DNA of 64,000 bases from Blastobasis lacticolella (GCA_905147135.1 LR990058.1:11259349-11323348); one strand, 5' to 3'. Numbered from the stretch's first letter, positions 45,574-58,371 are shown. Program-made: numbers and translations. Notes: generated from the sequence alone by a model not told the origin.

Positions 45574-48224
45574 TAAGATCTTGAAATGTGGTATACTGGA
45601 AGGGAACATATTTGACGTAAGTCATCCAAACTATAAAATAACAACAAACTATAAATATCCAATGAGTAACTACTACGAATATAAAACGCATCGGAAGTTT
45701 ACCAAGCAGTGTTTTGGCTTAAAACTTGACGTTTGTATTCGTCATGGATTCGTCACGGCTCCCGCCTCTCCTCGGCCAATCATAATTACGTCATGGCACG
45801 TGTAAATTAGCAACGTTTACAAGTGAAATACCATAGTAGTGATAAAGCAAAACAATGCATATCCCGTACGTATTCATCTCCGTCTTCGCCCCAAATTTTA
45901 AGTAATGTCTGTGTTGTGTTCTTATCTGTCCACAACATAAGGGCAGATTTTTTATTATAAATGTGGATGGGTGGTAGAAAATTGCATCAACTCTTTCCAC
46001 TCAAAGGTGCAAAGATTATAAAGGCCTTCCTAGATCACGATATGATGTTTTCTATTGTAATTGTAAATTACTTTGAACACTGCGATCCAACCATGGCATA
46101 GCATGATCCGATCATGGAAAAATCTTCATTAAATAGCGTTACAGGAGGAGACTCTTATTGGCTTACTATGGATTTATGTTAGGTTTAGAAATCACATCTG
46201 CTCAAAAATAGCCAACCCTCTATAAAATGCAATATATGTTGGCTGCGGCACGACTTACTATAAACGAACTAATAACAGACAGGGTTCTCTTATAGTTAGC
46301 AATAATATCTATAGTACTTGTTTTATTCCAAGTAAAAGCCCAATAATTGCATGTAATTCGTCGAAGACTTGTTAAAGCACACAATGTTAAGCTCGACTGA
46401 AGTCGATGTACGAATTACATTCAGGGCAGACTGGAGGTCATTGCATGGCGTACCGACACCAACTTGCTTGAAATATAACGCGTCACTCTTTTAATATGAA
46501 ATTTACAATCGAAAAGATTTGTAATCGACTTGCTATACTGAAATCTGAAACTAGATATCTAAAAATACTACTAATACTGGTGGTATTAAAAATACTTTTT
46601 TTTAATACCACTGAGGTGGCAAACAAGCTTACGGCCTGATGGTACTTATTTTATAGTATGAACTTAAATACAGAAAGTACAACAGTTACTTTTACAAACA
46701 AAACAAATACAACACAAGTACCTCAGTACATTATTAGTAATACAGACTACAAGTGGAACAATAAATATTCCAAGAAATCGTTACTATTGTTTTACTACTA
46801 CGAACTTGACTTGGTACTATTGACACCCCTTAACCAGCCGGTCACGTATTAATTATTTTGTTCTTGAAAAATAATAAGAAAGATAACAATAAGAGTACCT
46901 AACAAGTAATAGATCATTACACCAAAAGTATACTAAGTATCACATCAATCAACGAGGATGTACGAGTACCTAAATATATTAAGAAATCGTTACAATTTGT
47001 GTTTGTGCTAACCTGGTAGGAATCCCCTTAAAAGACTAATATGGTAATAGCGTTATTAACTGATTGGACTTGTATTATTGTAATTTTAATAAATTGGATT
47101 ATTTAATTATTATTTTTATAACTGACATTTCTTAGTACAACATTTTAATCCTTTTTCATTAACTTTAACTATAACTTTAATAAATTGAAATATTGTATTT
47201 TCTAATTATTCATACCTAACGAACATTCATGTACCAACCGGTGCAACATCGACGAATTCGTATAACTATCTCATAACAGCTGTATATTACCCATGTTGAT
47301 GAATAAATGAAATTGAAATAGAACTATGTATTACTTAAATGACTATTATGTATGATCAGAGCCAGTGACACCAGGCGACCTAGTCATACTATATGTATCT
47401 GGGTCCCTTCAAACACGGACCTTGGTGACCGCTATTACGTTACATGCACGTTACCACGATCATCGTACGATTCCAGTATTTCATCACTATATTACGAACA
47501 AATAAAGTGCAATTTAGAGCACCATGAGGAGCAAAACGAAACTAATTTATACATAGTCTACCTAGCTAACAAAAATGTGGAACTTTTTTGGTAAGTATAT
47601 GAATTGGCATTGTTAGATTGGAACAAAATCACTGCGCGACTTAGAAACTACCACGGTGATTATATTTGTTCTAAAATAAGTTAGTATTTATACCATCTAG
47701 GCAACGTTATTATTACGGGGGGTTCATAATTCATAATGTCTTTATTTGTAAACACAGGTATATAGCCCCCCCCCCACTTCGAGGGGTAGGTTCAAGTTGT
47801 TATTCTTATTACTCACAATATATGGCAGCCGAGGCAGTATATTCTTGATGCGGGGCATCAGTGAGCTAATCACGTAAGTTATTTTGATCATTTCCACCAC
47901 TGTACGTAACTAGTTGCTACACAAAAAGACGAAATTTACACTACGACTGGAACTCGTCAGAAACAACTAAAGAACTCTTTTACGGCAGTACTTTTACGAT
48001 TATATTACAATAGGAAAAAATATAGCCATTACAAAAATAAATATCAACAAATCAAGAGCAAAATAACCAACAAATTAAAAGAACTTCAATTCTGACAATG
48101 ACTGAACTTGGGCTGAACCATAGAGAAAAGAATAAAAAACAAATTAGAGCGCATAAGTTAGCCAGAGAGGAAGTTAGAAAGGAAGACTTAAAATCATTAC
48201 AGAGTTAACACAAAGTATACTTAC

Positions 48225-48569
48225 GAGTAAGAGAGGTAGGGCATAGCGGGGTATCCCGTTCGAATTGGAGCCGCCCGACTGGGGAAGTACCTCCACCTTA
48301 CAGAATACCGCAGCTATACAATACTCTTTTAAATAGGATTGTGTTTCTGCCGGTGAGTAAGGTTTCCAGAGCTCCATGGGGTGGAAATTTGGGGAACCGT
48401 GGCATGGGCAGTGGAGGGATATTTGCCTTTTTGCTGCCAGAGTAACGTGTTATAGAGGTGGGCAACGCATAGTCTTGGTGTTGCTTATGTCTATAGGCAG
48501 TGGTGACCACTTTCCATCAGGTGGCCCGCTTGCCTGTTTGCCTATCGTATTACATTAAAAAAAAAAAAT
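48225..48569 (+). mobile_element. Poly(A)-tailed retroposon (family C)
   Basis: Starts near gagaggtagggcatagcggg and ends caggtggcccgcttgcctgt, then tttgcc and an A12 run. The tail motif is common in the window (8560, 19800, 33600, 34490 and 49690 regions). Probably the 3' end of a LINE or a LINE-mobilised SINE. Confidence 0.6.
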
Positions 48570-49951
48570 TTACTAGTCGTCAAAGCAAAAAGCACTCACC
48601 CCAAGCCTCAGATGCTAAAAGCATACCTCAGAGTCCGTCAGCATTTAGTTATTCTACAGTTTATTGTTGTTAATATTTACCGAGAAGTAACACAACAAGC
48701 GCTACTTTTATCTAACAAGAAATCTCTTCCAGCAGTCCTACAAAAAATAGAGGTGACGCGATAGCATTTACTATTTTCTAGGCTTTTTGAACACGTGTAA
48801 ACATTAACATAATTATTTACAACATTACCACGTTGTTTTTGTGTTATAGAGCGTGTACACAATTTTCAATCGCCATCGATGGAAGTTACAAACGAAATAG
48901 GGTCAATACTTTTGCAATTACCAGAGGCAGCCCTCATCAATAAAATATTAAGGAACGAATTACCCGTATTACATAAGATAAGCGAATGGTCATTGTTCCA
49001 AAAGAAATGCGTGACCATTATTTACACCTTAATGACGATCTCCGGCCACCGGCCGGTCATTACTCCGATGCAGTTATGTCAGACGTTGCATACAGCGGGT
49101 AATTATGTTACGTAAACTTGCGAAAAATGCAGACCAGGGTGCGTGCGGAGTTCTCCGGGAAGTAAATATAATGAGAATTATAATGATTAATAGATGATTT
49201 AATATATTGTATATTGTTAACTAATATGTTCTTTAACAATTAACAAAAGTAAATTTTCATTTACTAAAAAATGTACATGTTCATGCGAAGTAATAGCCGA
49301 TGCTTTTTTTGTAAAACGATAAATATACCTAATCATTGATTGATTTCATTTCAACGAACAAAAAGGCAATTGTAACAATTAAAACTAAATACTTTTTACT
49401 TTGAAGGACAACCCTGATGACTGGATCGTTAAAAACATGATTCTTTAAAAATTACAAAAGGCCTTGTAACGATTGTCTAATCTACATGGTAAGTTCGTAC
49501 AAAACGTTTTCCACAAACCCTCTAAATTGCTTTTCTGTTTATTTATTATTTTACAACAGATTTATTTATTTCTCCCGCTAAGAAACAATATTTGTAGTGT
49601 TATGTTCCTTTTTGAAGGATAACGTAGCCAGCAAAACAATCATACTTAGGCAACGCACATGCGGTCTTGCATTTTTTGTTACGTGAAACCTATATGTGCA
49701 TTAGGTAGGGTGACAGTTACCGCTTCCCATCAGGTACGCTGTGTTTGCTGGTCACTGAGTATCTAGTATACAAAAAGATTGAACATACACAATCAGCTAG
49801 TAAAGTGACGCATCATCATCTCTCAGGTTCACTGCCATTTCTAGTAAAGAATGCACTATCTTTGGCACGTCGAGTGTCCGCGATAGGTCGCTATCTGGCT
49901 TGTAGACTTAGCGAGAGCAGGGAGCAGGTAATGTGGGTCGATGGCAAACCG

Positions 49952-49973
49952 GCCGTGTATAGCTATACACGGC
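49952..49973. repeat. 22-bp perfect palindrome
   Basis: gccgtgtatag followed by its reverse complement, with no spacer. Confidence 0.85.
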
Positions 49974-50896
49974 TAGCCGTAGGTAGAGGCTATACATTAG
50001 GCACAGAGTACTAGGTGGCAGCCAGCTGTTTGCCGAGGTTTCGCTTTAGTGAAACACTAGATTCCGTGAAGTTTCAATATCTCATTTTCATTTGAGAGTG
50101 TCGCTTGGAGATAGTGAAAGAATTTCCAAGATATGATTCTTCGGCGTGAGCTAATTTAGCTTGCGAAATGAAACCATTACGGGGGAAACGCATCGTAATA
50201 TGTGCTAGGTCCTACTGCGCTTGATTTTTGTGCACCTTTTCTTTTCTAATTAGGGAGAGTAGTGTCATGTGGTGCCAACGAACCGGAACCAGACATCACT
50301 TATAATTTTTAGGCTTTATAATTTGAGACATATAAATTTCGGATTGAAAAGGGAGAAGCGCATGCGCAGTTTGAATATCAAACTGAAATGTCCTTTTTTT
50401 GCGCCCACCGCAACGGGTAAAGGGCGTCCTCCGTGCTAACGGTGGAGGGAGGAGGTGAAGGTGTACTCTCATGAGTACCAGCGCGGCAGAGCGGCTGGTT
50501 ATGCTCGACTCGTTATGGAAACCAAAGCGCATATCAGCTAACACCCCCTTGCCGGGAAGGCTTTTCAGGCTTCGCAAGCATTATCGCTTGGTGAAACAAA
50601 TAATTACGGCAACAGATTGAATCTTGTCGGCCTTTTTGATAGAGTTTTGTCAACATCATTGATATTCATCATTACGAGGCACAGACCTCATTCGTCCAAA
50701 TCTTGGTGAAAGAAAATCAGACCTTAATCCAGACGGAAAATTTTCAAAATTCCTCTGATATATTTCTACCTCAGATACGTCCATCAAGCAAAACAGGCTA
50801 ATTTATTTATTGCACTATTTTAATTACATAGTAAGTATTGAACGTTATTGCTTCTCACCACAATGTTTATTTTTTACAAATTCAATGCAATTTATG

Positions 50897-51090
50897 GGAT
50901 GGTCTGAGTGGTTCAGTGGTTAACTTGCCGGTTTGTCCATGCAGAGGTCCCGGGTTCGATTCCCGGCCGAGCAGAAATTGAAATGATGAATTTTAATCAT
51001 ATGATAAAGTTGTCTAGCACCCATAACATAAGCTTTGCTTACTTTGGGGCTAGATGGTGCTGTGTTAATTTTCTTAACATAAATTATATT
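50897..51090 (+). mobile_element. SINE with tRNA-like head (family A), best copy
   Basis: A-box-like tgagtggttcagtggttaa and B-box ggttcgattcccgg lie at normal tRNA spacing, followed by gcagaaattgaaatgatg and the tail with tagatggtgctgtg. It lacks an acceptor-stem match that I could confirm, so it is called a SINE rather than a tRNA gene. Confidence 0.7.
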
Positions 51091-52036
51091 TATTAATTAA
51101 AAGCATACCGATAAAAAGTTATTATACCTACTCGTCGTCAATAAGAAACATAGATTCATATTATATAGTAGGAATCATTTCTAAGACAACACAAGGAGGG
51201 CAATGATTTCATAAGACAACGTGTAAATGACAATACGCATAGATTCCATGAGTCACGTCTAGGAATATTTACTTAGAAGTAACATAAAATGAATTCTATT
51301 TTAGAGTAAACAAGTGGACTAACAAGAATCGCGTGATTGAATCAAATGTATCATCGTCCCATAAATGATTCAACGCAGGTGTGCTGTACTCGACTCTACT
51401 GCATTGAATATAATAAATAAATCACCATAGACGATCGTAAGCCTGAAAATATACACAAACGCTCACCCAAACAGAAACAGAACACCAACCTATAGTAGCT
51501 AAAGTAGTATACTCGTACAATATAGAAGATAAAAAACGAACTATTCTTAACCCATTGAGAAAAAGCAACTCCCGGTTAGTTATAACGCTTCTTGGTTATT
51601 TTCGTTTGGTTAATAGAATTGGCTCGGTAGTCGTAAAAATGTATCAATACGACTACAATAATGGATGTAGATCACAACACAATACAAGAGATTTATGATC
51701 GATTTCACATCATTAAGTGAAAAATTTCCTACTTGAAATATCTGTGACTTAAAAGTGAGCCCCTAAATAGGAGAGTGAATGGTCTCGGGAATCGGGCATT
51801 AATTTATTTTCTAGTTTACATTCTCTACTAAAAGTAGAGAAAGCTAGTACCTACCTAATTTCTTTTGCTACCTAGTTGCCAAGAATATTACAGAAATCCC
51901 AAATTAATAGGCGTAAAGCCGTAAACGTAATTAGTAATTTAGGCATTTCAATTTAAAAACTGCGATAATTATTTAGGTAAAGCCAATAATTAGTCACATA
52001 GTGAACTAAACTTTGAAACACTTGCGCAAACAATAC

Positions 52037-52075
52037 CTGACGTCGCGCACTCTTCTTGAAAAGCTTGAACTTCAT
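52037..52075 (-). CDS. Possible short first coding exon (MKFKLFKKSARRQ)
   Basis: It lies downstream of the GC-rich promoter-like block on the - strand. ATG at 52075-52073 in good context (ggaaaATGA), 13 codons, then a possible GTATTG donor in phase 0. Phase would allow splicing to the CERT exon at 33846, giving a form without the PH domain, but it could equally start another gene. Without splicing, the frame continues to about 40 residues. Confidence 0.25.
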
Positions 52076-52186
52076 TTTCCACCACAAATGAAAAAATACG
52101 TTTCAATTTAATTGACGTTGAAAATAAATAAATACAATAAAACACAGCACTTTATCAGGGACACTCAAGGTCTCCACACACTCGAT

Positions 52187-52440
52187 TCAACTTGATTGGT
52201 TTCGTAGGTAGCACGAAACGAAAATAGCGGGAAACTGAAAAAAGCGCGGGAAGAAAAAAAGAAAATTGCGCGCAAATGGCGGGAAAGACGCGGCCGCTTG
52301 GCGCCGCGTTCGCGCCCGAATGTTTACGTTGAGTTGGTTGGTCGACTGTTTTGTGTGTATGTATGTATGGAATGTAGACGTAGAGCGAGCGATGCGGGGC
52401 GGGCGGGCCGCCCCGTGGATAATTGACAAGCTCACATTTT
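52187..52440 (-). promoter_or_regulatory. GC-rich promoter-like block with E2F-type sites
   Basis: A CpG-rich island in AT-rich surroundings. On the - strand it contains tttcccgcc and tttcccgct (E2F-like) and cttcccgcgc, plus gccgcccgcccgcc on the same strand. No TATA box was seen. The candidate ATG lies about 110-360 bases downstream on the - strand. A promoter is inferred from composition and motifs only. Confidence 0.45.
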
Positions 52441-52569
52441 AGATGGTTAACGGTTAGTCTTGTAAACTGAAATACGTTACGGGTGGTAAATGTGAAACTG
52501 TAGTAGACACAGGTAGTCGGCTGATGTAGTCATTATTATGATTGATTTTGAACACATTAAAATCGACGA

Positions 52570-52650
52570 CCTGAGTTATTCAGTGGTCGGTCAACATGCA
52601 AGAGGTCCCGCGTTCGATAGTTCGGGCGAGCAGAAATTTTAAAGATAAGT
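52570..52650 (+). mobile_element. Family A SINE, head only
   Basis: Contains gagttattcagtggtcggtc and cgcgttcgatagttcgggcg followed by agcagaaatt, a decayed version of the head at 50897. Confidence 0.5.
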
Positions 52651-53584
52651 ATATTAATATATTTTTAAGGCCAGTAGAATGAAAAAATATATTGTGATGC
52701 CGATTTGCACCCCGTGACGGTATAATATACAACATATTCCTCCGGCCCTTTAAACCAAAACTCCTTATAATATCACTATGTGGCATTTACAAAAAATATT
52801 GTTACCCAAAGTTATTATTTAAAAAATTACAAGATACTGGAATAACTGAAATCTAGTGCCAGAACCTAAAACAAAAGAGGAATACATAAGGTATTTTTAG
52901 TAAAATATACTAACTAATTTATTTGTTCGTCGTTCATTTAGGTTTGTAAGCAGAATACTTTTGTCACAAAAACAATTTTCAAAGACATGAAAGAACTCTT
53001 GCGCTGCCCCCTAGATGGTTTTAAATATTTTTTGTACTAAGTAATTACTTATTAGTATTATAAATATCATCAATCAATTAAACACATTAACAACTAACCA
53101 ATAAAAATTTGTCCAAAAATAATATTTAATTCATCGATAAACCCAACTCTGATTCAAATCTGTTCCATCCATCGCTAAAAGAACTGTCGTGCACGCCAGC
53201 GTATAATGAACATAATATAATAAATTGAACGGCTAGCGGCCCCCATCCAGTCCATTTTTCAAGGTCTTCGAAAAAACAGAACAGAAGCGTTGTAGATAAC
53301 TATTAATTCTGATCATTCCATGACAGCAGTGATTTACGACACCCGAACTACAAAAGACCTTAACCGGATTAGGAAATTAAATCCTATTGGCCAAACCAAA
53401 AACAAACCCTGGCAGCATACAAGGCTGATAGTTTTGTACAAACACTGAAACGTACACCGAGATTGAACCTCTGTTGGGGCATCACCAACATAGAAACAAA
53501 GTATTTAAGAGACTTCGTCGGACATATTTAAGTGTAAGGTATTCGCATTAGGTAAATTATCTCCACAAAATATGTATCGTGGTT

Positions 53585-54380
53585 AATGAGCCGTTTTCAA
53601 GAATAGCTTCTCAACAATTAACATTGATGGCGCGCTCTAAGGACTCAAACATTATTATAATCTTTTGACTATATAGGATTATTCATTGCTTCGGAATAAA
53701 TCAAACCTCGTTAAAACGCTAGTTATTATTTAATATTTGCTAAAACGCTACCATTTTATAATCCATTTGCATTAAGAAAATAGTGTGTAAAGGTGTTTTC
53801 ACAATGGAGTAAAATTCAAACAATTTATATTTAAAAATAGATTAAATTTATTAATGGATATAAATCAATTTAATTGTCTCAAATTTAAAATAAATATCCC
53901 ATGCATATATATATCCCTTTGCTTAGCAGTCAGTCTAGTATTTTCTGTTTATTCCAACCGGCGAGGTATTCATGTTTATTATTTTCTGCCGTCAACTGGG
54001 CACTGTGTACTTAGCTTTCTAATTTGTTACGACCCGATTGGTCAAGGGGCGGAGCTAAGCCGGCGGACAACGATAACTCACTATTTTCATATCGCGAATG
54101 AACTTATAATCTAAAGTTTATTTATTTATTTAAACTTCATGGACGATGACGTACAAAGGCGGACATAAAGTAACAAAGCTTTATTTTCCAGTCAACCATA
54201 TAAAGTTGAGCCCTAAGGAGCACTGACATTCAAAAACAGTTAAATTAATAGATCTAAAATAAATTGCATCGAAATAAACAAATAAAGAGCCATAAAGCCA
54301 ACATTATGATAATGTCGTCAGTCGTTAGAGCGCGCCATCTATGAGAATTTGTAGGAAGCGAGCCTTGAAAACGGCTCATA
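53585..54380. mobile_element. Terminal-inverted-repeat element, copy 2, with a 350-base insert
   Basis: Starts taatgagccgttttcaaga and ends ccttgaaaacggctcat. Its right half (acttcatggacgatgacgta, gtacaaaggcggacat) is the reverse complement of copy 1. About 53755-54110 has no counterpart in copy 1. Confidence 0.7.
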
Positions 54381-55249
54381 GCAAGATCGAGTGATGTTGG
54401 CATTACCTACACGGCTAGCGCAGCTCGCACCACGAGAGAGTTTTTGTTTGCTTCCCTCAATACAAATATGAAAGAGATAGCAATACCTATAATACAGGTA
54501 CCTATTTATTATATGGTTGCGATTGTCCACTTTAGAAAGTAGTTTGGTTTATAAGTATTATTATCTAAATTACGGATTTGTTGAAGTCAAAGGAATTGTC
54601 AAATTCAAATTACGAACGGGCTAAATGGAACCGTTGGGCTAGTAAAGTGAGCAGCCCCAGGGGTCGAGCCCGCCAGGTGGCGATGTGTCGTGGAGGTGAC
54701 AGTGACAGAATCGTGCACCCGTGTCCCGTCAAGTGCTCCGTCGCGATTCACATTTTCACAAACGTCAGTTACCAGTGGGGCTATTGTCTAACTTAGTTGG
54801 CAACTGAATTTGACACTAGATAATTATACACTACGTCATTTACGTTGGCCACTGACTATAGCGTCTGCCAAATTAGAGTAGTGTAAGATTAATAATATGT
54901 CAAATTCAGTTGTCCACTGAGATAGCTAATGGCCCCGCAGGCCGGCGAGGGATCGTCGGAGTACCGTCATTTTGAAGACCCTGCTAGCCAAGATAAATTA
55001 TTGACCGCGCTGAGTGGAGTTGCAGTCCGGCGTTTGGCCGGCGCTCGTAGATCGGTTCAGTACTGCGAACGCTGCGAAGTCGACCAAACGCAGCCGTAGG
55101 GTTCCGATCGTCAGTAGCAGTCGCCTAGCGACAGCGACTCCATTCTGCGACTGCATTTAATTTGCATATTGGCTGGACCCGCTGGTTTGTCAACGTGTTG
55201 TACAAGTATAGTTACAGTCACGTAAAATAAAAAGAACGCTGGCCATTTT

Positions 55250-55480
55250 TTATGTCACAGCCCGTAACAGTCCACTGCACAACTTAGGGCCTCTCCCACA
55301 AAAGAGAAGGTTATTGCCATAATCTCCACGCTTAGCAGGCGGGTTGGAGATCGCAGTATTTAAATATAACAATGGAAAATGCTGCTGCCCATTTTCCAGA
55401 CTACGGAGACGAAAACATTAGTCGCCTTGTACGACACCCATGAGTGCAAGGGGTTGGTGCTATTCTACTCTGCCGGACAC
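55250..55480 (-). mobile_element. Dispersed repeat (family E), - strand
   Basis: Plus strand contains gtccactgcacaacttaggg, cataatctccacgcttagca and ctgctgcccattttccaga, the reverse complement of the 25225 copy. Confidence 0.65.
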
Positions 55481-56904
55481 CACACGGCCAATTTTATGTA
55501 TGAAATATAATATATCAGAAATTTGTTACATAAAGGCGACAGACAAATCCTCCTCCCTGTTCTTCTTACCTGACGGGAAATGTTATTGTCAACTATACCA
55601 ACACGGTTGAGTTATTTTACGTAGCCGATCTTATTTCTTTAGCTCAGAGCATTGAAGTAATGACCTTAATTAGTGTTGGCCCACGGCGACGCCCTGGGTT
55701 CTCCCTCGGACATCACGGCTTCGCCTAAAGCGACGTGTTTGAGCAAGTACATAATAAGTTCAACGATATCTTTGCTGTCATTTTAAACCCCTCCTCGCCT
55801 CTGGAAATAATCCACCTAACTCCGAACCTACTCAGTCTTATTACAAAACATGGCTTAATCCAAGTCTAAACTTCTCGATAACTTCCTGATATGATTATAT
55901 GTATATGTATCTTAATAATATGGTCTCACCATATTTTCTTATTACAATATTTTAAGAGATTTTATCTACACTCATAGCATAATGTTCCAATTACATATTC
56001 GAAAACAGTCGTTTAAGGGTACACTGTTTTCACGCCAGATTATAAAATTCTAAAAAATTACTTTTCGATACAGCATTTCCCATACCATTTTCATTACAGC
56101 TGTATCGTAAAATAACTTTTTAATCATTATGCAACACTTTTATTTTTTTATTTTGCACGGCGTAATGTAGGCTGAATACTTAGATGTCTTTAACATATTC
56201 AAATTCAAAATTTAAATTTTCATGTTTATATTCTGTGTAATTATTTTCCCGCTAAACAGAATATTTTTAGTAATTGTTGTAATTTGTGTTTGTGAATGTT
56301 TTCCTTATTTTAAGCAAATAAATAGATAAATGTGAATATAGTTAAGTGTATTTCCCGCCGCTTGATATCCTTGACGCGTAGATACAACAGAACTGACTCG
56401 CAGCTTACTTCCAGCTAAGTTGAGAAAATTATAGGTACGATATTTTAACATAAAAATATTAGAGTGTAGATAAAGTAGTGTATGCAACTGCATATAATTA
56501 GGTATTAAAACACTCGTGTCAAACTATTATCATACTCGGATACAAACAGACACTCATGTTTTAATACCCCCTTTTATATGACAGTTGCATAAACTACTAT
56601 TTCATGGTGACATTGAGCATCTCACGAATTTATTGTCCTTTGCAGACTTGGTGGTCAATTCGCGAAATAGGCACTATAATCTAAATTCAAAATCCTACCT
56701 CATGGTCAGGTCCCGGTTTGGAAGCCAATCTCGCCTCGGTCAGTTGATTCTTCAGAGCCCTGAAACAAAGAGTACAGTCAATAACTAAGGAAGACATGAG
56801 TCGCAACAAGCGTAAACTGACTCGATTTAATTGTGCTGTGAAAATGGAATTTATGCTTATAATATGACTAGGTTTTTCATATACCTACCTTGAGAAAATA
56901 TATC

Positions 56905-57475
56905 TTGTTGCTCTTGCGTCCAAGCAGCGATTGTCATAATGATATAATCCATCACATCGCAATCGATCGCTTTCTGAGTCTCCCGCGGGACCTCTTTCCT
57001 GATACAGTCGGGTTTAGGCACCTATTTCCCACGTATCCCTAGGACTTACGCAATACACGACCAAACCAGAGCAGCCTTGCCTCTTCGATATTATCCGCGA
57101 TATCTCTCACGCCAAGGCTGCCATGCACGTACTCGTTACGCACTCGATCAAGTCGCATAACGCCACATATCCATCGCAGCATTCTCATTTCGTTGGCGTG
57201 GAGTTTGCGTACGTGCTTCGTCAGCGCCAGCCAGGTTTCGCAGCCGTAAAGCATCACAGGCCTCACTATGCTGTTGTATATTAGCCCCTTGAGCTTGATC
57301 GGGATGTTAGTGTCACAGGCGACTGCCATGAGCTCCCATTTGGCACGAGCTGCAGATTCGTGACTTGAAATCGGGGTCGATATCGCCAAACTCGCGCAGC
57401 ATGGATCCGAGGTATTTTAATTTATTTGCACTATTGACAGCTCCGTCTGGCAATCGTAATAAGGCCTTCGGGGAC
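56905..57475 (-). mobile_element. LINE reverse-transcriptase fragment, decayed
   Basis: The - strand reads NSANKLKYLGSMLREFGDID, then after a frameshift IPIKLKGLIYNSIVRPVMLY, GCETWLALTKH, MRMLRWICGVMRLDRVRNEY and, after a stop, GYVGNRCLNP. This is the conserved C-terminal block of RTE-like/endonuclease-type LINEs. A frameshift and stops show that it is dead. Confidence 0.88.
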
Positions 57476-57515
57476 TCATACATTAAAAAGAAATCTAGAC
57501 GTGTACAATACTCAC

Positions 57516-57661
57516 ATATACAGATCCTCCGCCTGAGCAGCCTGTCGTTGCCTGCGGCGTACTAAATCCGCGGTCTGTCGGAGGGTCTGCAGCGCGGCGG
57601 CGCTCGTGGCGCGGAAGGCCGCCGCGGCCGCACGCACCGACCCCGCCGCGGACTCCGCCTC
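57516..57661 (-). CDS. cert: Candidate upstream CERT exon (middle region)
   Basis: Donor GTGAGT after 48 codons plus two bases; acceptor either at 57662 (gccag) or at 57667 (ccctcag). The translation contains FRATSAAALQTLRQTADLVR, which aligns with the human CERT segment FKATTAGILATLSHC between the PH and START domains. It is on the same strand and upstream. Its ending phase does not fit the exon at 33846, so one further exon, not found, must lie between. It is alanine- and arginine-rich and GC-rich. It could belong to another gene. Confidence 0.5.
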
Positions 57662-58371
57662 CTGGCCTGAGGGGGAAGGGTCCGGTTACAAATGTGACGA
57701 GGGATGAGGGGGGTAGTGTTTTCAATAGCCACCAGTAGGCCTGGCCTGAGGGGGGAGGGTCCGCTTGGAACTGTGACGAGGGATGAGGGGGATAGTGTTT
57801 TCAATAGCCACCAGTAGGCCTGGCCCGAGGGGAAAGGGTCCGGTTAGAACTGTGACGAGGGATGAGGGGGATAGTGTTTTCAATAGCGACCAGTAGGCCT
57901 GGTATGAGGGGGGAGGGTCCGCTTGGAACTGTGACGAGGGATGAGGGGGATAGTGTTTTCAATAGCCACCAGTAGGCCTGGTATGAGGGGGGAGGGTCCG
58001 CTTGGAACTGTGACGAGGGATGAGGGGGATAGTGTTTTCAATAGCCACCAGTAGGCCTGGCCCGAGGGGAAAGGGTCCGGTTAGAACTGTGACGAGGGAT
58101 GAGGGGGATAGTGTTTTCAATAGCGACCAGTAGGCCTGGTATGAGGGGGGAGGGTCCGCTTGGAACTGTGACGAGGGATGAGGGGGATAGTGTTTTCAAT
58201 AGCCACCAGTAGGCCTGGCCCGAGGGGAAAGGGTCCGGTTAGAACTGTGACGAGGGATGAGGGGGATAGTGTTTTCAATAGCCACCAGTAGGCCTGGCCT
58301 GAGGGGGAAGGGTCCGCTTGGAACTATGACGATGAGGGATCAGGGGGATTGCGTTGTCAAAAGCCACCAAC
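57661..58371. repeat. 79-bp satellite, nine copies, at the candidate CERT acceptor
   Basis: Nine units begin cctggcctgaggg (or cctggcccgagg, cctggtatgagg) at about 79-base spacing. Variants alternate, suggesting higher-order amplification. Each unit repeats the pyrimidine tract and CAG of the adjacent - strand acceptor. Confidence 0.9.

Larger units (their letters stand above)
33847..57515. other. Long tract without recognised exons, probably CERT intron
   Basis: About 23.7 kb of AT-rich DNA with the repeats listed separately. A CRE-like tgacgtca lies near 43149. Apart from the promoter-like block at 52187-52440 and its possible short exon, I found no coding exon with splice signals. At least one CERT exon should be here if 57516-57661 is CERT. 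Confidence 0.4.

Noticed and set aside
48879..49115. 78-residue frame starting MEVTNEIGSILLQL
   Set aside because: Protein-like at the start, but no family, promoter or splice signals recognised; retained only as a note.
50296..50577. 93-residue frame on the - strand
   Set aside because: Lies in a GC-mixed, probably repeat-derived stretch; no motif seen.
54929..55099. 56-codon GC-rich frame (MAPQAGEGSSEYRHFEDPAS ...)
   Set aside because: The GC-rich block is suggestive, but I recognise no family and see no splice support.
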